In this document: piece by piece, positions 27,172-36,295 of the stretch | Layout: the number at the start of each line of letters is the position of its first letter | Numbering within the stretch: the first letter of the stretch is position 1 | NCBI RefSeq assembly: GCF_003432035.1 | Contig: NZ_QOHO01000077.1 | Span: 1-64,000 of the forward strand | From: Lacrimispora amygdalina | Lineage (GTDB): Bacteria; Bacillota; Clostridia; Lachnospirales; Lachnospiraceae | DNA: 64,000 bases | Direction of reading: 5' to 3' | Translations under genes and position numbers: made by a program | The notes under the pieces: model-generated | Seen by the model: only the letters and a program-made list of their open reading frames with translations | The model's database searches: none | What the model was told of the DNA's origin: nothing

Positions 27172-28806
27172 TTACTTTTTCTGTAACTTGGAGGTATCCT
27201 CAAAAGTATAAACAGGAACCAGCTTTGCATCTTCAATACCTGATACATTTTTAGAAACCACTAAGAGGCGTTTGTTGGAATATAAAGGATAAAAGCATGC
27301 TGTATCCTGAATCTTCTTCTGAATACTGGTGTAGATTTCTTTCCGCTTTGTCTCGTCTGTTTCTTTGCGTCCCTGTGCAAACAGCTCATTGATTTCGGGC
27401 TCATCGTAATACATGTAATTGTATGCAGCGCCTGTTTCGAATAAGCTGGAGAATGTGTCAGGGTCAATTCCCATGATATAACCGCCAAAGTACATATCGT
27501 AAGTATTGTTCTTATCCTTCATCTGCTGGCTGAGTGCCTTGGAATCAATACCGGATAAGGTAACCTTAAATCCTGCTTTCTCAAGCTGCTCCTGAACCAG
27601 TAAAGCTGAGGTTGACTGTAAGCTGTCTGATCCGCTGTATGCAAGGTTCAGTTCCGGTTTCTGTACGCCGGAAGCCGCAAGATATTCTTTTGACTTATCA
27701 AGGTTCTGTTCGTATTTTTCTACGTCCTCTGTAAAGAACTTGCTGTTAGGCGGCATGAAGCTCCATGGAAGATCATAATAATCTGAGCTTAACAAAGCTG
27801 CATCTGCAATTGCCTTTTTATCCAGAGCATACAGAATCGCTTTTCTTAAATCCTCATTCTGTACACGTGCTGCATTGATCATCATATATCCCACGCGGCC
27901 TTCCTGATAAGGATAAACAGTTAAGTTGGCAGAATCCAGATCCATCTGCGCTACCTGTGCCGGAGTTCCGATCCATGCATCTACTTCACCGCTCTGAATC
28001 GCTGTCATGGCTGTATTCTCATTCTCTATAATACGGTATACGATATTGTCAATGGAAGGTGCTCCAAGGAAATAGTTCTCATTCTTTGTGAACTTCACAT
28101 AGGAACCTGCTGAGTATTCGGACATTACATAAGGACCGGTTCCGACTGGTTTCGTATTCACGTCATTGTTTTCAAAATTGGTTACATTCTCATAAACATG
28201 CTTAGGCATGATAAAAATCTGGGAGAACATCTCAACTGCTGCGGAATTAACGAAAGGCATGGTTAATTTAACGGTATAGTCATCAACCTTTTCAATCTTT
28301 ACCGCACCTTCCTTATAAACTAACTGGGAATAGGCCCAGCCCGCATTCTCTTCCTTCTCCATTGCCTCGAATGTGAAGACAACGTCATCAGCGGTAAATT
28401 TCTCTCCGTCTGACCACTTCACATCATCCCGTAAATGCATGGTATAAGTTAAATTATCTTCAGACGTATCAATGCTCTTCGCCAGGAAATAGTTGATTCC
28501 ATCCGCATTATACATATATAATGGGGAATAGATCATCTTGAGGGTCATAAGACCGAAACGGTCACTGGTTGTAATTACATTCACATTCGCACCCGGGTCC
28601 CCTGCAATGGCATAGGTAAATGTACTCTCTCCTCCTTCAGACGGTTTGGCCGCCTCCGCCGTTGTCTCGCCTGCGCCTGCCGTACTGCCGGATACTGCTG
28701 TGGTTCCTTCTGCTGACGGATCTTTTCCTCCGCACGCGGTGAGTCCTCCAAGCACCATAAAAGCTGCTAAAAGAAAGCCCGCACGTTTCATAAAATTCTT
28801 TTTCAT
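27172..28806 (-). CDS. oppA: Oligopeptide-binding lipoprotein OppA/DppA-type
   Basis: A 544-residue SBP_bac_5 protein. Its signal peptide ends in the lipobox LTAC with C25, followed by a Gly/Ala/Thr/Ser-rich linker. The body shows KWSDGEKFTADDVVFTFE, the family hallmark near residue 130, and GTGPYVMSEY. It should capture peptides outside the membrane for the OppBCDF complex encoded downstream. AAAGGAG precedes the ATG. Confidence 0.9.
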   Translation of the reverse strand: MKKNFMKRAGFLLAAFMVLGGLTACGGKDPSAEGTTAVSGSTAGAGETTAEAAKPSEGGESTFTYAIAGDPGANVNVITTSDRFGLMTLKMIYSPLYMYNADGINYFLAKSIDTSEDNLTYTMHLRDDVKWSDGEKFTADDVVFTFEAMEKEENAGWAYSQLVYKEGAVKIEKVDDYTVKLTMPFVNSAAVEMFSQIFIMPKHVYENVTNFENNDVNTKPVGTGPYVMSEYSAGSYVKFTKNENYFLGAPSIDNIVYRIIENENTAMTAIQSGEVDAWIGTPAQVAQMDLDSANLTVYPYQEGRVGYMMINAARVQNEDLRKAILYALDKKAIADAALLSSDYYDLPWSFMPPNSKFFTEDVEKYEQNLDKSKEYLAASGVQKPELNLAYSGSDSLQSTSALLVQEQLEKAGFKVTLSGIDSKALSQQMKDKNNTYDMYFGGYIMGIDPDTFSSLFETGAAYNYMYYDEPEINELFAQGRKETDETKRKEIYTSIQKKIQDTACFYPLYSNKRLLVVSKNVSGIEDAKLVPVYTFEDTSKLQKK

Positions 28807-28871
28807 AATTTTCTCCTTTCCTTTACTGTCCCTTAGAACTCATCTGTTCTTAACCAGAAAAAGTTAAAATC

Positions 28872-28901
28872 ATTATATACCGATTTGCATACTTTTTTCA
28901 A
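28872..28901 (-). promoter_or_regulatory. Promoter of the oligopeptide ABC operon
   Basis: Minus-strand TTGAAA (plus 28896-28901), an 18-bp spacer and TATAAT (28872-28877), about 65 bp before the oppA-type start. Confidence 0.65.
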
Positions 28902-28974
28902 CATATTTCGACATAAATCCTATTTTTCTATAGTTTTAATATGTTACATACAGTTTTATAACAAATCAGATAGC

Positions 28975-29004
28975 AAAAAAGACAGTTGTCAAGCCGCACA
29001 ACTG
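28975..29004 (-). terminator. Terminator after the helical-toroid protein gene
   Basis: CAGTTGT (28983-28989) pairs with ACAACTG (28998-29004), and on the minus strand six T follow. It ends the operon whose last gene stops at 29064. Confidence 0.75.
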
Positions 29005-29063
29005 CCTCCTTTGGCATATTCTATGTCTATTATATACAATGCTGCAATTATGGCTCTGCCCTT

Positions 29064-30704
29064 TTATATAGTTCGAATGGAAAAGGTTCTTTCATAAGGG
29101 GTATAGTCATTAAAGTAGAGAGTAAAGCCGGTGGTGTTGATCTCTTCTCCTGAATAATGACCGCCGAACTCGTGTGTTCCATACCCGGGTCCTATTAGAA
29201 GTTTCTGATCTGCGTGAAGCAGGCTGATAAAGCCATCCCGAAGCACCATCTCTCCTGCTTTTTCCGCTCTTATGTGGAAATGCTCATTTTCCAGAACACT
29301 ACCTGCCGGAATACAGATTTCCACACGGAGAGGAGCCTTATCAAGTCCCTCTGCCTTAACGGTCACTTCCATACCGTCAGAGAGTTCTTTCAGCGTAACT
29401 GTCATACGGATTTCACTGCTGTTTAAAATCTCACGCTTCTTATGATCCATCTTCCACCAGTCAGTTGTATCCTGTTTTTCCTTAAACGGAAGATAATACC
29501 ATCCCTTTGCAACAGAAGTTAAAACACAGACACCGTCTTTTTCTTCAATCGTCTGTGGAATGAAATTACGGATATCACAGTAGCTTTCACCTATTTTTAA
29601 GTATACCAGTGTTTCTTTAAATTTGAGAAACAGGAAAGCGCTCTTTCCCTTCAGAATGCTGTAGCCATATTCAGCAGTCTTTCCTCTGATTACGCCTGCT
29701 TCCTCAAAATACTTGTGGTAGGTATCCAGAAAACCATAGCCCTTAAACTCATACTGCTCCATAAAATCATGAAGCATAATAATGTGCAGGCATTCCGGCG
29801 CCATATCGCCCCGCTCCATATTGTCTTTTATAATTTTATGAGCAGCCCGGTCAAAAATTTCCTCTCCTGTTTTTGCCGCCATATATAAATACTGGTAGAA
29901 ATACTTGTCCGGATAATCGGCTTTGCCCTGATCCTGTCTCGTAGAATTCTGAGTGAAAATGGTATCGTCCGGATCAATGTAAAAGAGCATCATTTTTAAA
30001 TTCCGCTCCACATATCCCAGATAGCTTTCATCGCCGGTTTCTTCATACATCGCCAACATGGCGTTATTTACCACTGCATTGTAATTGCCGGTTGAGCGTT
30101 CTGCATACTCCCCTTCTTCATTGCCGTCAATGCCTTCTGCCAGATACTGGTCTGCACGGATAAGCAGCCGGGCAGCAAACTCCGGATTTTCTTCTTTTAC
30201 AAGATTAGCGCCCTGCATCAGTGCTGCAGTGATTCCCCAGCGATGGTTTGGGGTATGAAAACCGCCGGTTAAAAGCGCGTTTAAGGACTCTTCCAGTATA
30301 AAACGGTAACCGTCTTTCAGCTTGTCCAGTTCACCCTCTTTTGTATATTTTAAAAACAGACGGTAAGTTGCAATGAGACGTTTAAAGCAGAAAGAAGTAT
30401 CCGGTGCAGATTTAAAATTGCAGGAAGGATAATCGAAACTTCCATCCTCTCTCTGGCAGTTGGCAATAAAGGTCACGGCTGCTTCCATGGCACGAAGAAG
30501 AGCAGCATCTTTATAATACCTGCTTTGAGAATTCAAATAAACGGAGGCAGCATCTGCCATAACATAAATGGTTGGCTTTACCTCTAAAATAGCCCGTTTC
30601 ATTCCTCCGTAAAAAGGATCCTTCTCATCTGTTACCTGAGTACTTAAAAAATGATCCACCCGCTTCTCAGCGGAGCGTATCAGATGTCCCATATATCGTT
30701 TCAT
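29064..30704 (-). CDS. Unrecognised protein, probable (alpha/alpha)-toroid carbohydrate enzyme
   Basis: I do not recognise a named family for these 546 residues. There is no signal peptide or membrane segment, so it should be cytoplasmic. The first 330 or so residues look like successive helix pairs of an (alpha/alpha) barrel (REDGSFDYPSCNFKSAPDTS, TGNYNAVVNNAMLAMYEETG), as in glycoside hydrolases and polysaccharide lyases. The last 200 residues look beta-rich (LRVEICIPAGSVLENEHFHI), as in heparinase-type two-domain enzymes. It lies 20 bp after a ROK sugar kinase gene and ends at a terminator, so a role in degrading a glucose-containing or uronic-acid compound is inferred. Confidence 0.6.
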   Translation of the reverse strand: MKRYMGHLIRSAEKRVDHFLSTQVTDEKDPFYGGMKRAILEVKPTIYVMADAASVYLNSQSRYYKDAALLRAMEAAVTFIANCQREDGSFDYPSCNFKSAPDTSFCFKRLIATYRLFLKYTKEGELDKLKDGYRFILEESLNALLTGGFHTPNHRWGITAALMQGANLVKEENPEFAARLLIRADQYLAEGIDGNEEGEYAERSTGNYNAVVNNAMLAMYEETGDESYLGYVERNLKMMLFYIDPDDTIFTQNSTRQDQGKADYPDKYFYQYLYMAAKTGEEIFDRAAHKIIKDNMERGDMAPECLHIIMLHDFMEQYEFKGYGFLDTYHKYFEEAGVIRGKTAEYGYSILKGKSAFLFLKFKETLVYLKIGESYCDIRNFIPQTIEEKDGVCVLTSVAKGWYYLPFKEKQDTTDWWKMDHKKREILNSSEIRMTVTLKELSDGMEVTVKAEGLDKAPLRVEICIPAGSVLENEHFHIRAEKAGEMVLRDGFISLLHADQKLLIGPGYGTHEFGGHYSGEEINTTGFTLYFNDYTPYERTFSIRTI

Positions 30705-30724
30705 AATTCCTGTCCTCTTTTCTT

Positions 30725-31675
30725 CTATTCTAATAAGGCAGCACCTATGAGCCCGGCATCATTGTCTAACCTGGCTGCTGTAATCCTTGTCCTGCGTTTT
30801 GAGGTTCTTGCATAATCTTCCTGGTCAATGATTCTATTTAACGGATCTAACAGTAAATCTCCGGCTTTGCTGATGCCTCCGCCGATGCAGATTAATTCCG
30901 GCTGGAAAATATTGATTAAATCCACAAGTCCTGCCGCCAGATATTCGATGTACCGGTCAAATACAAAAAGTGCCGTCTCATCCTGCTTTCTGACACCGTC
31001 AAAGAGCGTCTTACCCTCCACATTACCGATCTCCCCGCCGCACAATTCCCAGAGAACGGATTGCGGGTTTTCAAGCATTGCAGCCTTTGTCTGTGAAATC
31101 AGTGCAGTGGCAGAGGCATAAGCCTCAAAACACCCTTTTCTTCCGCAGTTGCACGGAATACCGTTCCGGTCTATGGTAAAATGACCGAATTCTCCCGCCG
31201 CATAGTTGATCCCTTCATAAAGCTTTCCGTCAAGAATGATTCCGCCTCCTACACCGGTGCCCAGAGTAACCGCCAGCATGGAGTTCGTACCTTTTCCGCT
31301 TCCTGCCGTAAATTCTCCCCAGGCAGCCGCATTGGCATCATTATCAAAACGAATATTTTTACCTGGAAGCGCCTTCTCCATCATGGAGACCAACGGTTCA
31401 TCATAAAACCCCAGATTATTGGCATATTCCACCATGCCGGTCTCTTTATTGGCTGTTCCCGGCACTCCAAGTCCGACAGCTTCGATCTCATCCCAGGAAA
31501 CATTTCCTTCCTGTGCAGCCTTCTTAGCCAGATCTGCCATATCCTGAACGATTTCCCCTGCGCTTCTTCCGCTTCTGGTTGGTACAGACAGGCGGGTAAA
31601 AAGTGTTCCGTCCTCTCCTACCAGACCGGCGGCAATATTGGTTCCGCCTAAGTCTATTCCGATATAATACTTCAT
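30725..31675 (-). CDS. glcK: ROK-family glucokinase
   Basis: A 316-residue sugar kinase. The ATP phosphate motif GIDLGGTNIAAGL is at the N-terminus, and the sugar-binding region is RFDNDANAAAWGE and GEFGHFTID. The ROK zinc site CNCGRKGCFEAYASA lies near residue 165. The second nucleotide motif is TLGTGVGGGIIL. These features match Gram-positive glucokinases that make glucose-6-phosphate. It sits between a PHP phosphoesterase gene and an uncharacterised toroid-type gene, probably in one transcript. Confidence 0.88.
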   Translation of the reverse strand: MKYYIGIDLGGTNIAAGLVGEDGTLFTRLSVPTRSGRSAGEIVQDMADLAKKAAQEGNVSWDEIEAVGLGVPGTANKETGMVEYANNLGFYDEPLVSMMEKALPGKNIRFDNDANAAAWGEFTAGSGKGTNSMLAVTLGTGVGGGIILDGKLYEGINYAAGEFGHFTIDRNGIPCNCGRKGCFEAYASATALISQTKAAMLENPQSVLWELCGGEIGNVEGKTLFDGVRKQDETALFVFDRYIEYLAAGLVDLINIFQPELICIGGGISKAGDLLLDPLNRIIDQEDYARTSKRRTRITAARLDNDAGLIGAALLE

Positions 31676-31743
31676 TCTCTATCCTCTCCCTTCCCGCGCA
31701 CAACTGCCGGGGCGCAGCTGCGCTCCGGCACTCTTTTCTTTCA

Positions 31744-32505
31744 TTATCCTCTCCGCTTGCGAAGAAACCAGGACTTTAACTGTTCCATGTCTGCATTCAC
31801 CACCAGCTCTACGGGAAAGTCCAGGCTGTTTAACATGGAAAGAGCCTCATCAAATACGCCCACACTCCGGCAGAAATGTGCATCTGAACTGACAATGACA
31901 GGGACGCTGTATTTCATGCAGAGTCTGGCAATGATCCGGCAATTTTCTGCGGAGCTTTTCCTGACGCGGAATGTCCCTTCGTTAATCTCCACCAGCTTTC
32001 CGTTCTTTCCAAGCTCCGGTATAACCCTTTCATAGTCATACTCATAGCAGGCAGTCCCGCTGTGACCGATGATATCCACCAGCGGATTTTCCGCGGCACG
32101 AAGATACGCTCTTGTATGTTCTTCCACACTTCCAGACGCAATCACATCTTCATGAAAAGAGGCTATGGTGTAATCCAGCCGGTTTTCTATGGTATCCGGG
32201 CTTAAATCAATCCCACCGTCAAAATTGGTAAAATTCAGTTCTGCTCCCCGGTATACACGGACACCGTCCACCCACTCCGGAATCACCCGGAGATTTCTAA
32301 AATGCCCCTCAGGCGCTCCATCGGGATGGGCGGGACAGTGGTTGCTGATTCCTACAGCCATAAGACCGGCATCCTTTGCTGCAGTTATATTTTCATAAAC
32401 GGTGCTGTAACCGTGCCTGCTGATATCTGTATGGGTGTGTAAATCCGCAGCAAGATGTTTTATCATGAATTTCTCACTTACCTTTTTCTCATTTTTCTTA
32501 CCCAA
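31744..32505 (-). CDS. PHP-domain phosphoesterase
   Basis: A 253-residue PHP-fold metal-dependent hydrolase. Metal ligands are visible in DLHTHTDISRHG near residue 21, GISNHCPAHPDG, ASFHEDV, GHSGT and VSSDAHFCRSVG. The sequence is closest in style to YcdX/HisK-like phosphatases; the substrate is unknown. The frame opens at a TTG (32505) preceded by AAGGG. An internal ATG at 32466, just before IKHLAADLHTHT, is an alternative start. It probably shares a transcript with the ROK kinase gene. Confidence 0.78.
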   Translation of the reverse strand: MGKKNEKKVSEKFMIKHLAADLHTHTDISRHGYSTVYENITAAKDAGLMAVGISNHCPAHPDGAPEGHFRNLRVIPEWVDGVRVYRGAELNFTNFDGGIDLSPDTIENRLDYTIASFHEDVIASGSVEEHTRAYLRAAENPLVDIIGHSGTACYEYDYERVIPELGKNGKLVEINEGTFRVRKSSAENCRIIARLCMKYSVPVIVSSDAHFCRSVGVFDEALSMLNSLDFPVELVVNADMEQLKSWFLRKRRG

Positions 32506-32589
32506 TGAGTATATCCCTTTTTATAGCAGAGCTTCTACCTTATTTTTGTCTTTCTTCAAATATTTATTGCAATTTTTGTTTTTATGATC

Positions 32590-33282
32590 CTATCCGTTGA
32601 CAGAATCAATCCGTTTATCATTGGACAGGCGGATCACAAGATCATTTTTTTCATAACCGGCCGGATAAAGCAAATCCAGTTCGATCTTGGTACCATCCTT
32701 GGACTTTCCTATTTTTACATTCAGAACTTTCACCTTTTCTTCGTTTAGCTTATGAAACAACTCTGTAATTACGGCATCGTAATGAGATGTGCTGATTTTA
32801 AGCATACACCGGTATGGCTCCTTTGACAAAAAGGGAACGTCATGGAGCAGAACCTGTATCATAATCAGAAGAAAGGCAGAACCGCAGCCCAGATAATAAG
32901 CACCGGCTCCTATGGCCATTCCCACTCCTGCTGTTGCCCAGATACCCGCAGCGGTAGTCAGGCCGCTGACCGAATTATTCTTTACAAAAATAACACCAGC
33001 TCCCAGAAAACCGATTCCTGACACAATCTGAGCTGCGATTCTGGAGCCGTCAAAATTCGGAATATCCCGAAAGCCGTACTTGGATACAACCATCATAAGA
33101 GCAGCGCCCATGGCCACAATGGCATGGGTTCTCATTCCAGCTCCTTTATTCCGGTTCTTTCTTTCGTATCCGATTAAATATCCCGAAAAACCGGCCGCAA
33201 TGATTCGAAATAGCAAACTGGTCTGATAGACCAGATCATACCGCTCCACCCAGCCAATCAGCATCTGTTCCAATTGATACAT
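32590..33282 (-). CDS. MgtC/SapB-family membrane protein
   Basis: The 230-residue protein has four or five N-terminal membrane helices with the MgtC signatures GMRTHAIVAMGAALMM and SGIGFLGAGVIF, the conserved YERK, and a C-terminal soluble ACT-like domain from about residue 150. The family includes MgtC, linked to growth at low magnesium, and SapB. Function outside pathogens is unclear. It is transcribed as a separate unit upstream of the PHP gene. Confidence 0.85.
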   Translation of the reverse strand: MYQLEQMLIGWVERYDLVYQTSLLFRIIAAGFSGYLIGYERKNRNKGAGMRTHAIVAMGAALMMVVSKYGFRDIPNFDGSRIAAQIVSGIGFLGAGVIFVKNNSVSGLTTAAGIWATAGVGMAIGAGAYYLGCGSAFLLIMIQVLLHDVPFLSKEPYRCMLKISTSHYDAVITELFHKLNEEKVKVLNVKIGKSKDGTKIELDLLYPAGYEKNDLVIRLSNDKRIDSVNG

Positions 33283-33431
33283 GATAATTCCTCTTTTCTG
33301 TAATGAACTATATCATATAAAATATGCTATTAATTTAACATGTTTAAACCGAAACGTCAGCGCAGAATTTGCTTTTTCTATGCCGGTTTCTATGCACTTT
33401 TTGTACTTTGCCGGTTAACCGGGGCATATTG

Positions 33432-33459
33432 AAAAAGACCTGCCAGGAAGCGGCAGGTC
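33432..33459 (-). terminator. Terminator of the iolCDBEG operon
   Basis: GACCTGCC (33437-33444) pairs perfectly with GGCAGGTC (33452-33459), and on the minus strand TTTTT follows immediately. Confidence 0.9.
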
Positions 33460-33466
33460 CTTTCAT

Positions 33467-34480
33467 TTACATTGTGATTTCAGAGATTTTTACCGGTCTG
33501 TGCTCTTTAACGGATTTCTTTGCTGCGATTCCCATTAATACCGGTTTTAAGCCATCTAATACACCAAGAGGGGTATCTGTATCATTTACAATGGCCTCGA
33601 TAAAGCAGTTTACTTCCTTTGCAAAGGACTGCATATAACGCTCTAAGAAGAAGTAGAGAGGCTTCTCGCCTGTCACACCATCAGCAGTGCTAAGAACAGC
33701 GCTGGATTCTGTATCATTGGAGGTTGCAACCATACCCTTGGAGCCGAATACTTCTGCTCTCTGGTCATAGCCGTAAGCTGCTTTTCTGGAGTTATCAATC
33801 ACTGCAATTGCGCCGTTCTCCATCTTTATGGTGATAACAGCGGTATCCACATCACCGGCTTCTCCGATAGCAGGATCAACTAAAACTGCAGACTGTACAT
33901 AGATCTCTTCTGCATCACATCCAGCCAGGTAACGTACCATATCAAAATCATGAATGGTCATGTCAAGGAACATACCTCCGGATACAGCAGCGTATTCTGC
34001 GCTGGGCGGCTCAGGATCTCTGGAAGTTACCTTGATGATATGGGGATCTCCGATTTTTCCTGCTGCAACTGCATTTCTAACTGCCTCAAAGTTATGGTCA
34101 AAGCGGCGGTTAAAGCCTACCTGATATTTTACCTTGCTGTCCTTTAATGCATCGATCACTTCTTTGATTTTGTCAATATCATGATCAATTGGCTTCTCGC
34201 AGAATACATGCTTGCCAGCCTTAATTGCTTCTACAGAGATTGGAGAATGTGTGTTTGTAGAGGAACAGATTAAAACTGCATCGATCTCCGGATCTGCCAG
34301 GATCTCTTTATAATCCCTGGTTGTATTGGTAACGCCCATACTCTTTGCCCAGTTTGCTGTTTCTTCGTTCATAAATGGGTCAGCGATTGTCTTAATTGTT
34401 GCATTCTTAACGATATTGCAAATACTTGTTGTATGAACCTTTCCGATTCTGCCTGCTCCGATAATTCCTACGGTTACCAT
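33467..34480 (-). CDS. iolG: Inositol 2-dehydrogenase (Gfo/Idh/MocA family)
   Basis: This enzyme oxidises myo-inositol to scyllo-inosose with NAD, the first step of inositol breakdown. Its 337 residues begin with a Rossmann motif (GIIGAGRIGKVH), followed by the family EKP motif (HVFCEKPID) and the substrate-side DMTIHDFDMVRY. The length matches IolG. It is the last gene of iolCDBEG and ends at a strong terminator. Confidence 0.9.
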   Translation of the reverse strand: MVTVGIIGAGRIGKVHTTSICNIVKNATIKTIADPFMNEETANWAKSMGVTNTTRDYKEILADPEIDAVLICSSTNTHSPISVEAIKAGKHVFCEKPIDHDIDKIKEVIDALKDSKVKYQVGFNRRFDHNFEAVRNAVAAGKIGDPHIIKVTSRDPEPPSAEYAAVSGGMFLDMTIHDFDMVRYLAGCDAEEIYVQSAVLVDPAIGEAGDVDTAVITIKMENGAIAVIDNSRKAAYGYDQRAEVFGSKGMVATSNDTESSAVLSTADGVTGEKPLYFFLERYMQSFAKEVNCFIEAIVNDTDTPLGVLDGLKPVLMGIAAKKSVKEHRPVKISEITM

Positions 34481-34507
34481 AATATTCTTCTCCTTTTATC
34501 CATTAAA

Positions 34508-35407
34508 TTAAAGACCAGTTTTTTCAGCAATGAATTTTCTTGCACGGATTGCATATTCTAACGGATTCGCCTTAGCCGGATCCTGCTCTGCTTCCACAAC
34601 CATATAACCTTCATAGGCTGCATCTTCCAGCACCTTGAAGATCGGATCAAAATCGACACAGCCGTCGCCTGGAATGGTGAATGCGCCTGCACGAACGCCT
34701 GCTAAAAAGCTCATCTTCTCTTCTCTCACCTTTTTTACTACTTCCGGACGGATATCTTTTAAATGAACATGCTTAATGCGTTTGATGTGCTTTGTTACCA
34801 TCTCAACCGGATTCTCTCCGCAGTATGCAAAATGGCCGCTGTCAAAAAGCAGGCTTACGTATTCCGGATCTGTATGCTCCATCATGCGGTCTGTCTCTGC
34901 TGCAGACTGGACTACGGTTCCCATATGATGGTGGAATGTTAATGCCACACCGTATTTTTCTTTGGACAGCTTGCCAAGGCGGTTTAAGCCTGTGCACAGA
35001 AGATCCCATTCTCTGTCATCCATCTCATGCTTTCCTTCGAAAACCGGCTGGTTCTGAATTCCCTGTGTGCTGTAGCTCTGCTCGGAAACACCCACCACCT
35101 TAGCGCCCATGGCAGCTAAGAATGCTACGTGCTTTTCAAACTCTGCCTCAGTCTCTTCATAAGGCTTGCTGATTAAGAATGTGGAAAACCATGCGTTGCA
35201 GATCTCAACACCTCTTAATTCCAGAGCCTTCTTTAAAACCTCCGGATCCTTCGGGTATTTATTACCCACTTCAGAACCGGTAAATCCTGCAAGTGCCATT
35301 TCGCTGACACACTGCTCGAAGGTGTTCTCCTTACCTAAATCCGGAAGATCATCGTTTGTCCATGCAATTGGTGCAATTCCTAATTTAACTTTCTCCTTGT
35401 TTAACAT
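34508..35407 (-). CDS. iolE: Myo-inosose-2 dehydratase
   Basis: A TIM-barrel dehydratase that removes water from scyllo-inosose, the second step of the pathway. Its 299 residues start [17 protein letters not shown], the IolE hallmark, and carry [23 protein letters not shown] and HLKDIRPEV with likely metal ligands. The start at 35407 is preferred because GGGAAGGGAAG lies just upstream; the longer frame would begin 27 bases earlier without a ribosome site. Confidence 0.92.
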   Translation of the reverse strand: MLNKEKVKLGIAPIAWTNDDLPDLGKENTFEQCVSEMALAGFTGSEVGNKYPKDPEVLKKALELRGVEICNAWFSTFLISKPYEETEAEFEKHVAFLAAMGAKVVGVSEQSYSTQGIQNQPVFEGKHEMDDREWDLLCTGLNRLGKLSKEKYGVALTFHHHMGTVVQSAAETDRMMEHTDPEYVSLLFDSGHFAYCGENPVEMVTKHIKRIKHVHLKDIRPEVVKKVREEKMSFLAGVRAGAFTIPGDGCVDFDPIFKVLEDAAYEGYMVVEAEQDPAKANPLEYAIRARKFIAEKTGL

Positions 35408-35477
35408 TTTTGCTTCCCTTCCCTGTCTTATCATATTTTTATACCGCTGGTTTCGCGGCGATTAACCCCTATGTTGT

Positions 35478-36263
35478 TTAAAACACGGCATCATGCATCC
35501 ACACGTATCTTTCATCTTCATTGCGGTCAGTCTGATTCCATGGATTGCCCTCCAGATGACGGATCATCCAGCAGGTATACATCTGGTATCCCGGAGCAAC
35601 TGCCTGGGGGTGGAGCTCCCCTCCCGGAATTGCGGAAAAGCTTCCGTCTGTGCTTTTAAATACCTGGTCTCCCACAAAGCTTGCACCAAATCCTTCCGGA
35701 TGGTCAAACAGGAAATAATAGGTTTCAGGCTGGGGGTGTCTGTGGGGGAGATAACCGGACCAGTTTCCCCTGTCATTTAAAACCTCTCCCAGAACCATAT
35801 TGGAGTAAGGAGCGATCTCAAAATCAAAAATCGTATTCACCCGCCGTTTTGCCACATTGCCAAACTTGCCGACAGAAGAGTATTTCCATGGTGCATCTTC
35901 AGGCTGATACAATTTTGCTTCAAAGGTTCTTTTATTTTCAGCAGACTGAACCAAAATCTCTGAATCCTCTTTTGCTTCCACGGAAATTTCTGTTCCTGCA
36001 CAACCATGCAGACACCAGGGGCCTTCCGTAAAAACATCAATTCTTGAGGCTTCCTGTTCCACACTGCCCCCGCGGTATACAACCCTTCCTTTTAAAAGAA
36101 GCACCGCTGTTTCCTCTTCCTCTTTTAAAAAGGTTCTGGTCTCTCCCGCCTTCATCCGGTAAACCCGTATGTCCATTCTCATCTCTTTATACTCATTGGT
36201 ATAAGTAGTTAAAATCTTTTCTCCGGACTCATCAAATTCCGGATATCCGAATACCTGACTCAT
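35478..36263 (-). CDS. iolB: 5-deoxy-glucuronate isomerase
   Basis: A 261-residue bicupin that isomerises 5-deoxy-glucuronate to 5-dehydro-2-deoxy-gluconate. The metal-site motif YLPHRHPQPETYYF is conserved, and HPQAVAPGYQMYTCW follows in the C-terminal cupin. It stands between iolD and iolE in the operon. GGAAAGGAAG precedes the ATG. Confidence 0.92.
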   Translation of the reverse strand: MSQVFGYPEFDESGEKILTTYTNEYKEMRMDIRVYRMKAGETRTFLKEEEETAVLLLKGRVVYRGGSVEQEASRIDVFTEGPWCLHGCAGTEISVEAKEDSEILVQSAENKRTFEAKLYQPEDAPWKYSSVGKFGNVAKRRVNTIFDFEIAPYSNMVLGEVLNDRGNWSGYLPHRHPQPETYYFLFDHPEGFGASFVGDQVFKSTDGSFSAIPGGELHPQAVAPGYQMYTCWMIRHLEGNPWNQTDRNEDERYVWMHDAVF

Positions 36264-36295
36264 AGTTTTCTTCCTTTCCGGTCATGTCCGGCTGA

